NCBI RefSeq assembly: GCF_029626035.1
Contig: NZ_JARUBE010000003.1
Coordinates: 6,715,080-6,779,079 of the forward strand
DNA: 64,000 nt
Source of the DNA: Micromonospora sp. WMMD980
GTDB taxonomy: Bacteria; Actinomycetota; Actinomycetes; Mycobacteriales; Micromonosporaceae
Reading direction: 5' to 3'
Shown here one piece after another: positions 1 through 9,664 of this stretch; the first letter of the stretch is position 1; each line of letters starts with the position of its first letter. The position numbers were made by a program, and so were the translations under genes. Below the pieces are notes generated by a model. The model saw only the letters and a list, made by a program, of their open reading frames with translations. It did not search any database and had not been told where the DNA came from.

Positions 1-529
1 TGTCGCCACGCACCGCGTAGGCCGGCTCGAGCTGGCCGGCCAGACTGAACGACGGGCGGATCCGGCTGCGGCCGGGCAGCATCTCCCACTGCATCTCGGC
101 GGCCAGGGTGAGCCGCCGGCTGCGCCGGTTGGTCAGGTAGATGTCGGTGGTCGAGGTGACGGCGGCCAGCTCGTGCCCGAGGACGGTGGCGACGATGTCC
201 AGTTCGCGCCGGGCGTCCGGGTCGGTCGGCATGGGCGAGACCCGGAGCACACCGCGCCGCTCGCCCCGCATCCCCACCGGGAACCAGCCGGTGCCGTCGG
301 CGACCATCGGCTCCTGGTGGTCGAAGGCGTGCCAGGCCGGATGGCCGGGGCCGGTGAGCGCCTCGCCGCCGCCCAGCGGCAGCAGTTCGGTGAGCCGGTA
401 GTCGACCTGGTAGAGCTCGGTGCGGGTGATCCCGTAGGTACGCAGCAGCTCGGCGGCGAGCCGGTCGACGATGAGATCGGTGGGCGCACCGGTCAGGATC
501 TGACGCGCGCGAGCCTCCGGTTCGCTCAT
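1..529 (-). CDS. SpoIIE-type PP2C phosphatase, N-terminal part (runs off the window)
   Basis: Only the first 176 codons are present; there is no stop before the window edge. The start is ATG at 529-527, preceded on the minus strand by a strong AAAGGAG ribosome site. Residues about 15-125 look like a GAF-type sensor region, and the stretch LTLAAEMQWEMLPG near residue 145 is the linker typical of actinobacterial regulators whose C-terminal SpoIIE/PP2C domain dephosphorylates anti-sigma-factor antagonists. The catalytic domain lies outside the window, so the phosphatase call rests on the linker motif. It is divergent from the MarR gene, with only 56 bp between the two starts. Confidence 0.7.
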   Translation of the reverse strand, partial: MSEPEARARQILTGAPTDLIVDRLAAELLRTYGITRTELYQVDYRLTELLPLGGGEALTGPGHPAWHAFDHQEPMVADGTGWFPVGMRGERRGVLRVSPMPTDPDARRELDIVATVLGHELAAVTSTTDIYLTNRRSRRLTLAAEMQWEMLPGRSRIRPSFSLAGQLEPAYAVRGD

Positions 530-585
530 CTTTGCTCCTTTGCACAGGTCGCCGGGGTGATCCGGGGAGTAGTCTCGGGCCCACC

Positions 586-1194
586 ATGACCGAGGAGCCC
601 GGTCCCGTGGGACCTGAAGCGAGTATGTCCGCTGCCCTGGACGAGGCGGCGGGCACCCTGCTCGCCGTCTGGGAGGCGGCCCGCGAGCAGACCACCAGCC
701 GGCTTTCCGGGGCACAGTTGCGCGCGGTCATGGTCGTCGAGCAGTACGACGGGATCAACCTCCGTCGGCTCGCCACGCTCACCGACATGCTGCTCTCCTC
801 CGCCAGCCGGCTCTGCGACCGTCTGGTGGCCGCCGGCATGCTGGAGCGGGAACCGGGCCGCCACGACCGCCGGGAGATCTCGCTGCACCTCACCCCGGAG
901 GCCGAGCGGCTCCTCGCCGAGCTGCGCGCCGACCGGTGGCGTCGGTTGGCGCGGATCCTGGACGCGATGAGCCCGGACGGGCGGTCGGCCCTGCTGCGCG
1001 GGATGCGCGAGTTCGACGAGATCGGGCGTCGGGGAGCGGCGTCGGTCGCCGGAGGATGGCCGGTGTTGCAGCCGTCCGGGGGGCGGATCTCCGATCCCCT
1101 GACCGACCTGGCCGCGCCGTCGCGGCCCATGGTGACGCGCCGACCTGGTGAGCCGCTGCCGCCCGACGAGCCGCCGTCGGTCCGCAGCGCCTGA
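586..1194 (+). CDS. MarR-family transcriptional regulator
   Basis: A 202-residue protein with a winged-helix core. The recognition-helix segment LSSASRLCDRLVAAGMLERE is followed by the wing RHDRREISLHLT, the classic MarR arrangement. A Pro/Arg-rich tail of about 50 residues follows the dimerisation helix and looks unstructured. The start was put at ATG 586 rather than the upstream in-frame start at 532, because a TAGTCT -10-like hexamer lies at 570-575 and would leave almost no leader. The ligand and target are unknown. The divergent phosphatase gene across 56 bp is the obvious candidate target, but that is inference. Confidence 0.85.
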   Translation: MTEEPGPVGPEASMSAALDEAAGTLLAVWEAAREQTTSRLSGAQLRAVMVVEQYDGINLRRLATLTDMLLSSASRLCDRLVAAGMLEREPGRHDRREISLHLTPEAERLLAELRADRWRRLARILDAMSPDGRSALLRGMREFDEIGRRGAASVAGGWPVLQPSGGRISDPLTDLAAPSRPMVTRRPGEPLPPDEPPSVRSA

Positions 1195-1261
1195 GCCGGC
1201 CGATCGGCGGACGCCGCCGACCGGGCCGGCTCTCGTCGGGAGGCGTCGGCCGGCCCGCACA

Positions 1262-1320
1262 GCAGCGCCGGGGCGTCCCACGGCCGGCCCCACGGCAGCG
1301 CCGGGGCGTCCCACGGCCGG
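1262..1320. repeat. Two-copy 26-bp direct repeat
   Basis: An identical 26-bp unit occurs at 1262-1287 and 1295-1320 (period 33 bp), in the gap between the convergent MarR and B12-protein genes. The unit is very GC-rich with a CCGGCCG palindrome at its end, so it may act as a bidirectional terminator. No open frame of interest spans it. Confidence 0.75.
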
Positions 1321-1322
1321 GC

Positions 1323-2318
1323 TCAACCGGCGGTGTACGCGGCCCAGGCGTCGCGCAGTCGGGCGGCCGCCCGGGGATGCTCGGACAGGGTCCGTTCCAG
1401 GGTGGCGAGCACGTCGTCGAGCAGGCGCCGGCCGCCCCGGGCGGTGAGCGCCTCCTCCTGCCACTCGACGAAGTCCAGCAGCAGCCGGTCGTCGTCCACC
1501 CGGGCCGCCGCGATCAGCGCGTCGACCAGGTGCGCGATGCCCGACGCGACGTCCTCGGCGGTCTCCTCCGGCGGGTCCACCGCGGCCAGCGCGAGCCGGA
1601 CCAGCTCCCGTCGGCGGTGCAGCACCGCCACGTACCCGTCATCGGCCGGTGGGGGCGGTGGGCCGGTGTGCGAGCCGGCGGGCAACGGCACGGCCAGCAG
1701 CCGCACCGCGTCCCGGGCACTGGCTCCCCAGGCCGCCGCGCCGATCGCCGTCGCCCACCGGCCCTGCGGGCCGAAGCCGGGGCCACCGGCCAGCACCGGC
1801 ACCCCGGCAGCCCGGCTGGCCTCCACCATGCGCGCCGCCCGGACGAGCCGGTTGGGCTGGACACAGCTCAACAGCACCGCGTCCGGGCCGGTCTGGTGCA
1901 GGTAGGAGACCAGGTGGCGGGCCGGCACGCTGGCGCCCAGGAACGTCACCCGCCAGCCGGCCGCCCGGACCACCTCGCTGACGATCCGGGCCGCCAACGC
2001 GTGCCACTCGCCCTCGACGCAGGCCACCACCACGTGGCCCCGGTGCGGCGCGCCGACGGCCGCGCCCAGCGCGTCGACCACCAGCTCGCTGACGTGGGTG
2101 GCGGCGTGTTCCTGCGCGACGCGCCAGGAACCGGTGAGCCAGCGTCGCCCGATCTCCCGCTGGGCCACCGCGACCAGGTCGACGAGCACGTCCGCGACCG
2201 AGCGGCCCTCCGCCAGCAGGCCCCGGGCCAACGCCACGGCGCCGGCCCGGTCGGCCCGTTCCAGATGTTCGAGGTACGCGGCCAGGGCTTCCGGCCCGAT
2301 CCGGCCGCCCGGGCTCAC
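1323..2318 (-). CDS. Cobalamin-binding putative photoreceptor (Wx9EH motif)
   Basis: A 331-residue soluble protein starting at GTG 2318, whose GTGA overlaps the stop of the upstream phosphatase by 4 bp (translational coupling). Residues about 1-85 form the helical cap and carry W60, E70 and H71 in exact Wx9EH spacing, the motif that covers adenosylcobalamin in CarH-type light sensors. Residues about 94-215 are the Rossmann B12 domain, with EGEWHALA giving the likely lower cobalt ligand H106, then FLGASVP. There is no MerR DNA-binding domain. A helical C-terminal region of about 110 residues follows, as in B12/bilin photocobilins, but I cannot confirm bilin binding. The likely role is to sense light or B12 and control the coupled phosphatase. 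Confidence 0.75.
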   Translation of the reverse strand: MSPGGRIGPEALAAYLEHLERADRAGAVALARGLLAEGRSVADVLVDLVAVAQREIGRRWLTGSWRVAQEHAATHVSELVVDALGAAVGAPHRGHVVVACVEGEWHALAARIVSEVVRAAGWRVTFLGASVPARHLVSYLHQTGPDAVLLSCVQPNRLVRAARMVEASRAAGVPVLAGGPGFGPQGRWATAIGAAAWGASARDAVRLLAVPLPAGSHTGPPPPPADDGYVAVLHRRRELVRLALAAVDPPEETAEDVASGIAHLVDALIAAARVDDDRLLLDFVEWQEEALTARGGRRLLDDVLATLERTLSEHPRAAARLRDAWAAYTAG

Positions 2319-3982
2319 GACGCCGCCACGGCCAGCATGGCGATGTCGTCGTGCGGCTGCCCGTCGAGCCACTCGTCGACGAGCTGGAGCACCCGGTCGA
2401 CCAGCGCGGCCGGCGGCAGCCCGGCACCGGAGGCGAGCGCCTGACACAGCCGGTCGTCGCCGAACATGGCCAGCTCGGTGGGGCCACCCCGGGCCTCGGT
2501 CACCCCGTCGGTGTACGCCAGCAGCAGGTCGCCCGGCGCCAGCCGGACCTCGGCCTCGGCGAATCGCGCCGCGGTCAGCGCGCCGACCGGCATGCCGCCC
2601 ACCCGGACCACGTCGATCCCGCCGCCGGCGCGGATCACCAGGGGCGCGGGATGCCCGCCACCGGCCACCCGGACCAGGAGCCCGCCGTCGGGCTCCCGGC
2701 TCAGAGTGCCGAGCAGGAGCGTGGTGAACTGGGCCCGCGCGGCGGCGCCCGGTGCGTCGAGCAGCGCCCGGTTGAGCAGCTCCATCAGCTCCCGGGGGCG
2801 CTGCTCGACCAGGCGCAGGGTCTGCAACGACTGGCGGACCCGGCCGGTGAGCACCGCCGCGCCCACGCCCTTGCCGCAGACGTCACCGAGCGCGAAAAGG
2901 CCGCCGGCCGGGGTGGGGAACAGGTCGTAGAAGTCGCCGCCGATGCGCAGGCTGTCCCCGGCGGCCCGGTAGCCGCCGGCCAGGGTCATCCCGTCCAGGC
3001 GCGGCAGCTTCGGCGGCAGCAGGCTGTTCTGGAGGACCCGGGCCAGGTGCGTCTGTTCGCCGTACAGCTCGGCGGCCGCCAGCGCGGCACCGGCCCGGCC
3101 GGCGAACTCGCGGGCCAGCGCGATCTCCCGCTGGTCGAAACCCGCGCGCTCGGGGCGACGGGCGAGGACCAGTGCCCCGGCCGGCCCGCCGGCGCTGGGC
3201 ATGGGGCTGATCAGCACGGTGCCCGGCCGACCGAAGCCGGCCGGGAGCACCTCGGCCAGGTCGGCCAGTTCGGCGTCGAGCCAGGGACTGGGCTCGGTGA
3301 GGTCGCCTTCGAGCGCCTCGACCAGGCCGGGGACCGACTCCGCCGTCCGCCAGCCGGCCACGCCGGTGACCGGGCCGGAGTCGTTCGCGGCGTACCGGAT
3401 CCAGTGCGGTTCGTCCTCGGCCGGCGGCGGCGGTCGGTGCACCACCACGGCGACGTCGGCCAGGTAGGGCACCGGCAGCGTCACGGCGGTGCGCAGCGTC
3501 TGCTCGCGGTGCAGGGAGAGCCCGAGCCGGCTGCCGGCTTGGGCCAGGAAGGCGGTGCGGGAACGCTCGGCGAGCAGCGCGTCGGTGCGGGCCTGTTCCT
3601 CGGTGACGTCCCGCACATACCATGCGCAGCGGTCTCCGGCCAGCTCCCGGCGCAGGCCGCGCAGCCGCCGCCCGTGGTGCTCGCTCTCGAACGTGTCGGC
3701 GCCGGCGCGGGCCGCCTCGGCCAGCGCGGGCACCCGGCAGCCGGCCAGGGCGACGCCCGGTGTCAATTCGGGGAGCAGCGCCGTCGCCATGGTGTTGACC
3801 AGGGCCACCACGCCGGCCGGGCCGGTCGTCACGACCGCCTCGGCCGACCCGTCCAGCAGCTCGCGGGCGAGGCGGTCGTCGGCCGGCAGCGCGCTCCCGG
3901 CCACCCGCCGGGATCGCTTCCGGGGGACGGCTCCACCGCCGCTGACCGGCCCGGCGACACCGCCGCGGCGTGCGGCGGTCAC
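2315..3982 (-). CDS. PAS/GAF-SpoIIE serine/threonine phosphatase
   Basis: A 555-residue cytoplasmic protein. Residues about 35-130 are PAS-like ([20 protein letters not shown]), about 140-300 GAF-like, then the linker [15 protein letters not shown] leads into the SpoIIE/PP2C domain with metal ligands visible in [25 protein letters not shown] and the terminal [11 protein letters not shown]. Such proteins dephosphorylate anti-anti-sigma factors and so switch stress regulons. No membrane segment or HATPase kinase domain is seen. The GTG at 3982 is the longest start and lacks a clear ribosome site, so the N-terminus is uncertain. The next gene, the B12-binding sensor, overlaps its stop by 4 bp. 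Confidence 0.88.
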   Translation of the reverse strand: MTAARRGGVAGPVSGGGAVPRKRSRRVAGSALPADDRLARELLDGSAEAVVTTGPAGVVALVNTMATALLPELTPGVALAGCRVPALAEAARAGADTFESEHHGRRLRGLRRELAGDRCAWYVRDVTEEQARTDALLAERSRTAFLAQAGSRLGLSLHREQTLRTAVTLPVPYLADVAVVVHRPPPPAEDEPHWIRYAANDSGPVTGVAGWRTAESVPGLVEALEGDLTEPSPWLDAELADLAEVLPAGFGRPGTVLISPMPSAGGPAGALVLARRPERAGFDQREIALAREFAGRAGAALAAAELYGEQTHLARVLQNSLLPPKLPRLDGMTLAGGYRAAGDSLRIGGDFYDLFPTPAGGLFALGDVCGKGVGAAVLTGRVRQSLQTLRLVEQRPRELMELLNRALLDAPGAAARAQFTTLLLGTLSREPDGGLLVRVAGGGHPAPLVIRAGGGIDVVRVGGMPVGALTAARFAEAEVRLAPGDLLLAYTDGVTEARGGPTELAMFGDDRLCQALASGAGLPPAALVDRVLQLVDEWLDGQPHDDIAMLAVAAS

Positions 3983-4114
3983 CGCCGGTGGCCGGGCGCT
4001 TCGGCCGGTCGACCCGTGTGCATGCTGTCGGTGCGCTCCTCGTTCGATGGACAGGTTGCCTCACGGCAAGCGTACCGAGCGGAGGCGACGAATGCCCGTC
4101 GAGGACGGCTGCGA

Positions 4115-5374
4115 TCAGGGCGTCCGGGCGAGCCAGCCGACCGGGTGGTCGACGATCCGGCGGACCACCGAGGTGGCGCCGCCGACCGCGGCGGACTGGG
4201 CCCCCAACACCGCGGGCCGCACCGTGACCGGGGACCACGCGGCGGTCAGCACCCGCCGGGAGATCTCCGCCACCACCGGCGGGCACAGCCAGGGCGCGAG
4301 CGGCGCGTATCCGCCTCCGAGCACCACGGTGTCCAGATCCAGCAGGTTCACCACGCCCGCCACCGCCACCCCGAGCGCGGTGCCGGCGTCGGCGAGCGCG
4401 GCGAGCGTGGCCGGGTCGCCGCCCCCGGCCAGGTCGGCCAGGCGGGTGGCGGCGGTGTCGGCGGGCAGCTCCGCGCCGGGCAGGCCGGCGGCGGCCAGGA
4501 TCGCCTCCTGGCCGGCGTACCGCTCCAGGCAACCCTGACCGCCGCAGCGGCACGGCCGGCCCTGTGGTTGGACCGGGAAGTGACCGATCTCTCCGCTCCA
4601 GCCGCGGGCACCCCGATAGAGCGCCCCGTCGAGCACGATCCCGGCGCCGATGCCGATCTCGCCGGTGACGTGCAGGAAGCTGCGGGCCCGGGGCGCTCCG
4701 GCGTACAGCTCGCCGAGCGCGGCGAGGTTGGCCTCGTTGTCGACCATGAGCGGCGGGACGCCGTCGACCGGCTCGGCGAGCGGGTGCCCGGCCAGCAGCG
4801 CCGGCACGTCCACGTCCCGCCAGCCGAGGTTCGGCGCGAGCCGGACCAGGCCGTCCTCGCCCACCAGGCCGGGCACGGCCAGCGCCGCGCCGGCCAGGGT
4901 CAGTCCGTCGCGTACGGCTGCGGCGCGCGCCTCGGCGGCGAGCGCGGCCAGCCGGGCGAGCGCGTCGGCGGGGGAGGTCGGGCGCAGGTCGGCGCGGCGG
5001 ACCAGATGGTGCCGGACGGTGCCGGTGAGGTCGACGACGCAGGCGGCCAGGTAGTCGACGTTCACCTCCAGGCCCAGCCCGGCCGGGCCGTCGGCGGCCA
5101 GCACCAGGCCCCGGGCCGGCCGGCCCGCGCCGGTGCGCGGGGCCGGTTCCGCCTCGGCGACCAGCCGCCCGGCGATCAGGTCGTCGACGACGGCGGAGAC
5201 GGTGGCCCGGGTCAGCCCGGTCTCGGCGGCGAGCCCGGCCCGCGACGGCGGGTGGTCGGCCGCGGCGATCCGCCGGAGCACGACCGCGAGGTTCAACTCG
5301 CGCAGGCTGCCCTGCCGGACCGCTCCGACGGTGCTGGCGCTGGTCACCACTTGACACTGCCACATCCCCGCCAT
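4115..5374 (-). CDS. xylR: ROK-family repressor of xylose genes
   Basis: A protein of up to 419 residues. An N-terminal winged helix ([23 protein letters not shown]) is followed by a ROK sugar-kinase-like domain with the zinc signature [14 protein letters not shown] and the EIGHFPV stretch. It is divergent from xylA, and a palindrome overlapping the xylA -10 box also overlaps this gene's first codon, so it probably represses xylAB and itself and is released by xylose. The ATG at 5374 is the longest start; GTG codons at 5350 and 5347 are alternatives and would place the operator fully upstream. Substrate specificity is inferred from the neighbours. Confidence 0.85.
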   Translation of the reverse strand: MAGMWQCQVVTSASTVGAVRQGSLRELNLAVVLRRIAAADHPPSRAGLAAETGLTRATVSAVVDDLIAGRLVAEAEPAPRTGAGRPARGLVLAADGPAGLGLEVNVDYLAACVVDLTGTVRHHLVRRADLRPTSPADALARLAALAAEARAAAVRDGLTLAGAALAVPGLVGEDGLVRLAPNLGWRDVDVPALLAGHPLAEPVDGVPPLMVDNEANLAALGELYAGAPRARSFLHVTGEIGIGAGIVLDGALYRGARGWSGEIGHFPVQPQGRPCRCGGQGCLERYAGQEAILAAAGLPGAELPADTAATRLADLAGGGDPATLAALADAGTALGVAVAGVVNLLDLDTVVLGGGYAPLAPWLCPPVVAEISRRVLTAAWSPVTVRPAVLGAQSAAVGGATSVVRRIVDHPVGWLARTP

Positions 5375-5396
5375 TTAATTCAACCGCTGAACAAAT
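5351..5396 (+). promoter_or_regulatory. xylA promoter with overlapping XylR-type operator
   Basis: TTGACA at 5351-5356 and TTTAAT at 5374-5379 are separated by exactly 17 bp, a near-consensus vegetative promoter that is unusual in this GC-rich DNA. An imperfect palindrome with inner arms TTCA and TGAA (5379-5391) flanked by A/T runs covers the -10 box to 5396. The xylA ATG is at 5426. This arrangement fits repression by the divergent ROK protein. Confidence 0.75.
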
Positions 5397-5425
5397 CGCG
5401 GACGACACCACCACCGGAGGTTCCC

Positions 5426-6613
5426 ATGGCACCCCGTCCCACCCCCGCGGACAAGTTCTCCTTCGGCCTCTGGACCGTGGGCTGGCCGGCCCGCGACCCG
5501 TTCGGCGACGCCACCCGCCCCGAGCTGGACGCCGTCGAGGCGGTGCACCGGCTCGCCGAGCTGGGCGCGTACGGCATCACCTTCCACGACGACGACCTGG
5601 TTCCCTTCGGTGCGGACGCCGCCACCCGCGACGCCCGGGTCAGCCGGTTCCGCAAGGCCCTCGACGAGACCGGCCTGGTCGTGCCGATGGTCACCACCAA
5701 CCTGTTCAACCACCCGGTGTTCAAGGACGGCGGGTTCACCAGCAACGACCGGGACGTGCGCCGCTACGCGCTGCGCAAGGTGCTGCGCAACGTCGACCTC
5801 GCCGCCGAGATGGGCGCGAAGACGTTCGTCATGTGGGGCGGCCGGGAGGGCGCCGAGTACGACGTGGCCAAGAACGTCCAGGCCGCGCTGGAGCGTTACC
5901 GCGAGGCCGTCGACCTGCTCTGCCAGTACGTCGTCGACAACGGCTACGACCTGCGCTTCGCCCTGGAGCCCAAGCCGAACGAGCCCCGGGGCGACATCCT
6001 GCTGCCCACCGTCGGCCACGCGCTCGGCTTCATCTCCACCCTGGCCCGCCCGGAGATGGTCGGGCTCAACCCGGAGGTCGGCCACGAGCAGATGGCCGGG
6101 CTGAACTTCGCCCACGGCATCGCCCAGGCGCTCTGGCAGGGCAAGCTGTTCCACATCGACCTCAACGGCCAGCGCGGCATCAAGTACGACCAGGACCTGG
6201 TCTTCGGCCACGGCGACCTGCTCAACGCGTTCGCCCTCGTCGACCTGCTGGAGCACGGCGGCCCGGACGGCGGCCCGGCCTACGACGGCCCGCGCCACTT
6301 CGACTACAAGCCGTCGCGCACCGAGGACATCACCGGCGTGTGGGCGTCGGCGGCCGCGAACATGAGCACCTACCTGCTGCTCAAGGAGCGGGCCGCGGCG
6401 TTCCGCGCCGACCCGGAGGTCGCCGAGGCGCTCGCCGTCGCCCGGGTGGCCGAGCTGGCCACGCCGACGCTCGACCCGGGCGAGGGCTACGCCGAGCTGC
6501 TCGCCGACCGGAGCGCCTTCGAGGAGTTCGACCCGGAGGCCGCCGGGGCGAAGGGCTTCGGCTTCGTCCGGCTCAACCAGCTCGCCGTCGAGCACCTGCT
6601 CGGCGCGCGCTGA
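5426..6613 (+). CDS. xylA: Xylose isomerase
   Basis: A 395-residue cytoplasmic enzyme that converts D-xylose to D-xylulose. The sequence follows actinobacterial class I Xyl[18 protein letters not shown] at the start, the catalytic His in [12 protein letters not shown], the metal site in [26 protein letters not shown], and [11 protein letters not shown]. The start is ATG 5426 with GGAGG at 5416-5420; a much longer upstream extension of the frame is GC-driven noise. xylB follows after 11 bp, so the two form an operon. Xylose control is likely through the divergent ROK repressor. Confidence 0.97.
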   Translation: MAPRPTPADKFSFGLWTVGWPARDPFGDATRPELDAVEAVHRLAELGAYGITFHDDDLVPFGADAATRDARVSRFRKALDETGLVVPMVTTNLFNHPVFKDGGFTSNDRDVRRYALRKVLRNVDLAAEMGAKTFVMWGGREGAEYDVAKNVQAALERYREAVDLLCQYVVDNGYDLRFALEPKPNEPRGDILLPTVGHALGFISTLARPEMVGLNPEVGHEQMAGLNFAHGIAQALWQGKLFHIDLNGQRGIKYDQDLVFGHGDLLNAFALVDLLEHGGPDGGPAYDGPRHFDYKPSRTEDITGVWASAAANMSTYLLLKERAAAFRADPEVAEALAVARVAELATPTLDPGEGYAELLADRSAFEEFDPEAAGAKGFGFVRLNQLAVEHLLGAR

Positions 6614-6624
6614 GGCGGGCCCCT

Positions 6625-8058
6625 ATGCCGCTCGTCGCCGGGGTCGACTCGTCGACCCAGTCCTGCAAGGTGGTCGTCCGGGACGCGGAGACCGGCGCGC
6701 TGGTCCGGCAGGGCCGCGCGCCGCACCCGCCCGGCACCGAGGTCGACCCGTACGCCTGGTGGGACGCCCTGCGGGCGGCGCTGGCCGAGGCCGGCGGGCT
6801 GGCCGACGTGGCCGCCGTCTCGGTCGGCGGCCAGCAGCACGGCATGGTCTGCCTGGACGAGGCGGGTGAGGTGGTCCGCCCGGCGCTGCTGTGGAACGAC
6901 ACCCGGTCCGCCGACGCGGCCCGGGACCTGGTCGAGGAGGCCGGCGGCGGGGAGACCGGCCGCCGGTTCTGGGCCGACGCGACGGGCGCGGTGCCGGTGG
7001 CCAGCTTCACCGCCACCAAGCTGCGCTGGCTGGCCCGGCACGAGCCGGCCAACGCCGACCGGGTGGCCGCGGTCTGCCTGCCGCACGACTGGCTGACCTG
7101 GAAGCTGGCCGGCGCGCCCGGCCTGGCCGCGCTGCGCACCGACCGCGGCGACGCCAGCGGCACCGGCTACTGGTCGCCGCGCGCCGGCGAATACCGGCTC
7201 GACCTACTGGAACGGGCCTTCGGCCGGCGGATCCGGGTGCCGGCCGTGCTGGGTCCGGCCGAGGCGGCCGGTCGGCTCGACCTGGCGACGCTCGGCGAGG
7301 CCCCGGCCGGCGGCCCGGGGTCCGGCGCGGCCCTGCTCGGGCCGGGCACCGGGGACAACGCCGCGGCGGCGCTCGGCGTCGGCGCCGGCCCGGGCGACGT
7401 GGTGGTCTCGATCGGCACCTCCGGCACCGTCTTCGCGGTCACCGACACTCCGGCCGCGGACGCCTCCGGCGCGGTGGCCGGCTTCGCCGACGCCAGCGGC
7501 CGGTTCCTGCCGCTGGTCGCCACGCTGAACGCGGCCCGGGTGCTCGACGCCGCCGCCACCCTGCTCGGCGTCGACCTCGACACGCTCGGCGAGCTGGCCC
7601 TGTCCGCCCCGCCGGGCGCGGACGGGCTGGTGCTCGTGCCCTACCTGGAGGGGGAGCGGACGCCGAACCGGCCGGACGCCACCGGCACGCTGCACGGCCT
7701 CACGCTGGCCACCTCGACGCCGGCGCACCTGGCCCGGGCCGCCGTCGAGGGGCTGCTCTGCGGGCTGGCCGACGGTCTCGACGCGCTGCTCGCGCAGGGC
7801 GCCCGCGCGGACCGGATCATCCTGGTCGGCGGCGGCGCCCGGTCCGCCGCGGTCCGGCGGATCGCCCCGCAGGTGTTCGGCCGCCCGGTGGTGGTCCCGC
7901 CGCCGGGGGAGTACGTCGCGGACGGCGCGGCCCGGCAGGCGGCGTGGGTGGCGCTGGGCGGGGACGCCCCGCCGCACTGGTCCATCGGCGACATCGAGGA
8001 GTACACCGCCGCTCCCACCCCCACCATCCGCGAGCGCTACGCGCACGCCCGGGGTTAA
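6625..8058 (+). CDS. xylB: Xylulokinase
   Basis: A 477-residue FGGY-family kinase that phosphorylates D-xylulose with ATP, feeding the pentose phosphate pathway. The N-terminal phosphate loop is [14 protein letters not shown], the substrate region has GGQQHGMV and LWNDTRS, and the C-terminal ATP domain has [15 protein letters not shown] and ILVGGGARS with the FGGY-like ending. It starts 11 bp after xylA. The TAA stop lies on the first bases of a GGGGCCCC-type intergenic repeat, which probably ends the operon. Confidence 0.96.
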   Translation: MPLVAGVDSSTQSCKVVVRDAETGALVRQGRAPHPPGTEVDPYAWWDALRAALAEAGGLADVAAVSVGGQQHGMVCLDEAGEVVRPALLWNDTRSADAARDLVEEAGGGETGRRFWADATGAVPVASFTATKLRWLARHEPANADRVAAVCLPHDWLTWKLAGAPGLAALRTDRGDASGTGYWSPRAGEYRLDLLERAFGRRIRVPAVLGPAEAAGRLDLATLGEAPAGGPGSGAALLGPGTGDNAAAALGVGAGPGDVVVSIGTSGTVFAVTDTPAADASGAVAGFADASGRFLPLVATLNAARVLDAAATLLGVDLDTLGELALSAPPGADGLVLVPYLEGERTPNRPDATGTLHGLTLATSTPAHLARAAVEGLLCGLADGLDALLAQGARADRIILVGGGARSAAVRRIAPQVFGRPVVVPPPGEYVADGAARQAAWVALGGDAPPHWSIGDIEEYTAAPTPTIRERYAHARG

Positions 8059-8109
8059 GGAGGGGCCCCCGCTTAACGCTTCCTGCATAGGAGGGGGCCC
8101 CGCTTAACA
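8056..8109. repeat. GGGGCCCC-type intergenic repeat
   Basis: Two GGGGCCCC-centred palindromes about 30 bp apart with CTTAAC motifs between and after them. Related copies occur at 9585-9664, 62394-62445 and 63541-63593. It begins at the xylB stop codon and could form a strong hairpin, so it may terminate transcription. Confidence 0.85.
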
Positions 8110-8171
8110 CCGGACGCGGCGCGCCGGGGGGTCGTGGTGCGCGCCGGGCGCGAGCCTGGTTGGCTGCCGGC

Positions 8172-9602
8172 ATGAGCGACACGACGGTCTCCCGGCGCGG
8201 GAACGCGGCGCACCGGTTCTACAGCGTCGTGGTCTTCGTGGTGCTCGCCTCGCTGGACAACGTGGCGATCGGCCTGGTGCCGCCGCTGTACGGGCCGATC
8301 TCCGGCGCGCTCGGCGTACCCCAGCGGTTGCTCGGCCTGGTCACCGCCGTCAGCTTCCTGGTCAGCGCGGCGGCGGCGGTGGGTTGGGCGTACGTCGGCG
8401 ACCGCACCAACCGCAAGCCGCTGCTCATGGTCGGCACGCTGATCTGGGCGGCCGGCACCGGCGGCAGCGCGCTGGCCGACCGGTACCCGACCTTCCTGGC
8501 CGCCCAACTCGTCGCCGCGATCGGGCTGGGCGCGGTCGGCTCGGTCGGCTTCTCCGTGGTCACCGACCTGATCTCGCCGCGCCGGCGCGGCCTGGTGATG
8601 AGCTTCTGGGGCCTGTCCCAGGGCGTCGGCACGCTGGCCGGCACGCTGGCCGGGGGACTGCTCGGGGCGACCGACTGGCGGCGACCGTTCCTGCTGCTCA
8701 CCGGCGTGGGCCTGGCCGCCACCGTGGCCTACCTGTTCACGTACGACATCGCGCGCGGGCAGAGCGAGCCGGAACTGGCCGGGGCGCTGGACGCCGGCCG
8801 CGAGTACGACTACCGGATCAGCCGCGCCGACGTGCCCCGGATCCTGGCCCGCCGGACCAACCGCTGGCTGATCCTGCAGGGGCTCACCGCGCAGGCCGCG
8901 TTCGGTTCGTTGGTCTGGCTGCCGGTGTTGTTCAGCCAGCGGGCCGAGGCGCAGGGCTACTCGGCGGCCACCGCCGTGGTGGTGGGCAGCGTGTTCGCCA
9001 CCCTGTTCCAGCTCGGCGGCGTGTTGTCCATCGTGGGCGGGTTGGTCGGCGACGCGCTGCAACGGCGTACGCCGAGTGGCCGGGCCCTGGTCGCGGCCGT
9101 GGGCATCCTCGCAGCCGTGCCGTTCTACCTGGTGCTGTTCTTCGTGCCGATCCACATCGACGTGCCCGACGGCGGCGGCTCCGGCGCGGTGGTGGCGGCC
9201 GTGCTGACCAGCGTGCTGACCGAGCCGACGGTCGGGCTGAGCCTGCTCACCGCCGTGGTCGCGCTGGCACTGACCTCGGCCAACTCGCCGAACTGGTTCG
9301 CGCTGATCGCGGACGTGAACCCGCCCGAGCACCGGGGCACGGTCTACAGCCTCGGCAACCTGGTCAACGGCGTGGGTCGGGCGGCCGGCAACGGGCTCGT
9401 GGGGGTGGCGTTCGCGGCGCTGCGGGTGGCGTTCCCGCCGCCGCTGAACTACGCCGTCGGGCTGGCCGCGTTCCAGCTGTTCTTCGTGCCGACCGGGATC
9501 ATGTACTGGCTGGCCGCCCGCACCTCACCCCGGGACATCGCCCAGGTGCACGCGCTCCTGCACACCCGCGCCGACCGCCTCGAAGAAGGGGCCCCCTCCT
9601 GA
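8172..9602 (+). CDS. MFS transporter
   Basis: A 476-residue membrane protein with about 12 hydrophobic segments. The cytoplasmic loop signature between segments 2 and 3 is WAYVGDRTNRKPLL, and the motif VTDLISPRRRG follows segment 4. The overall pattern resembles spinster-like sugar or lipid carriers of the major facilitator superfamily; the substrate is unknown, though the flanking sugar genes make a sugar possible. The ATG at 8172 was chosen over one at 8160; neither has a good ribosome site. The last residues (EEGAPS) and the stop codon are written by an intergenic repeat. Confidence 0.85.
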   Translation: MSDTTVSRRGNAAHRFYSVVVFVVLASLDNVAIGLVPPLYGPISGALGVPQRLLGLVTAVSFLVSAAAAVGWAYVGDRTNRKPLLMVGTLIWAAGTGGSALADRYPTFLAAQLVAAIGLGAVGSVGFSVVTDLISPRRRGLVMSFWGLSQGVGTLAGTLAGGLLGATDWRRPFLLLTGVGLAATVAYLFTYDIARGQSEPELAGALDAGREYDYRISRADVPRILARRTNRWLILQGLTAQAAFGSLVWLPVLFSQRAEAQGYSAATAVVVGSVFATLFQLGGVLSIVGGLVGDALQRRTPSGRALVAAVGILAAVPFYLVLFFVPIHIDVPDGGGSGAVVAAVLTSVLTEPTVGLSLLTAVVALALTSANSPNWFALIADVNPPEHRGTVYSLGNLVNGVGRAAGNGLVGVAFAALRVAFPPPLNYAVGLAAFQLFFVPTGIMYWLAARTSPRDIAQVHALLHTRADRLEEGAPS

Positions 9603-9664
9603 CACCTGGGCGTTAGGAGGGGGCCCCTGCTATACCGGAGGCGTTAACCGGGGGCCCCTCCTTA
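9585..9664. repeat. GGGGCCCC-type intergenic repeat, three cores
   Basis: Three GGGGCCCC cores in 80 bp between the convergent MFS and alpha-glucosidase genes. The left core supplies the last codons and stop of the MFS gene, and the right end touches the TAA of the glucosidase. The outer arms are mutually complementary, so the unit may work as a terminator for both strands. Confidence 0.85.

Noticed and set aside
2351..6613. A 1420-residue plus-strand open frame
   Set aside because: Only its last 395 codons are real (xylA). The rest lies antisense to the phosphatase and ROK genes and is Gly/Arg/Gln-rich noise caused by high GC.
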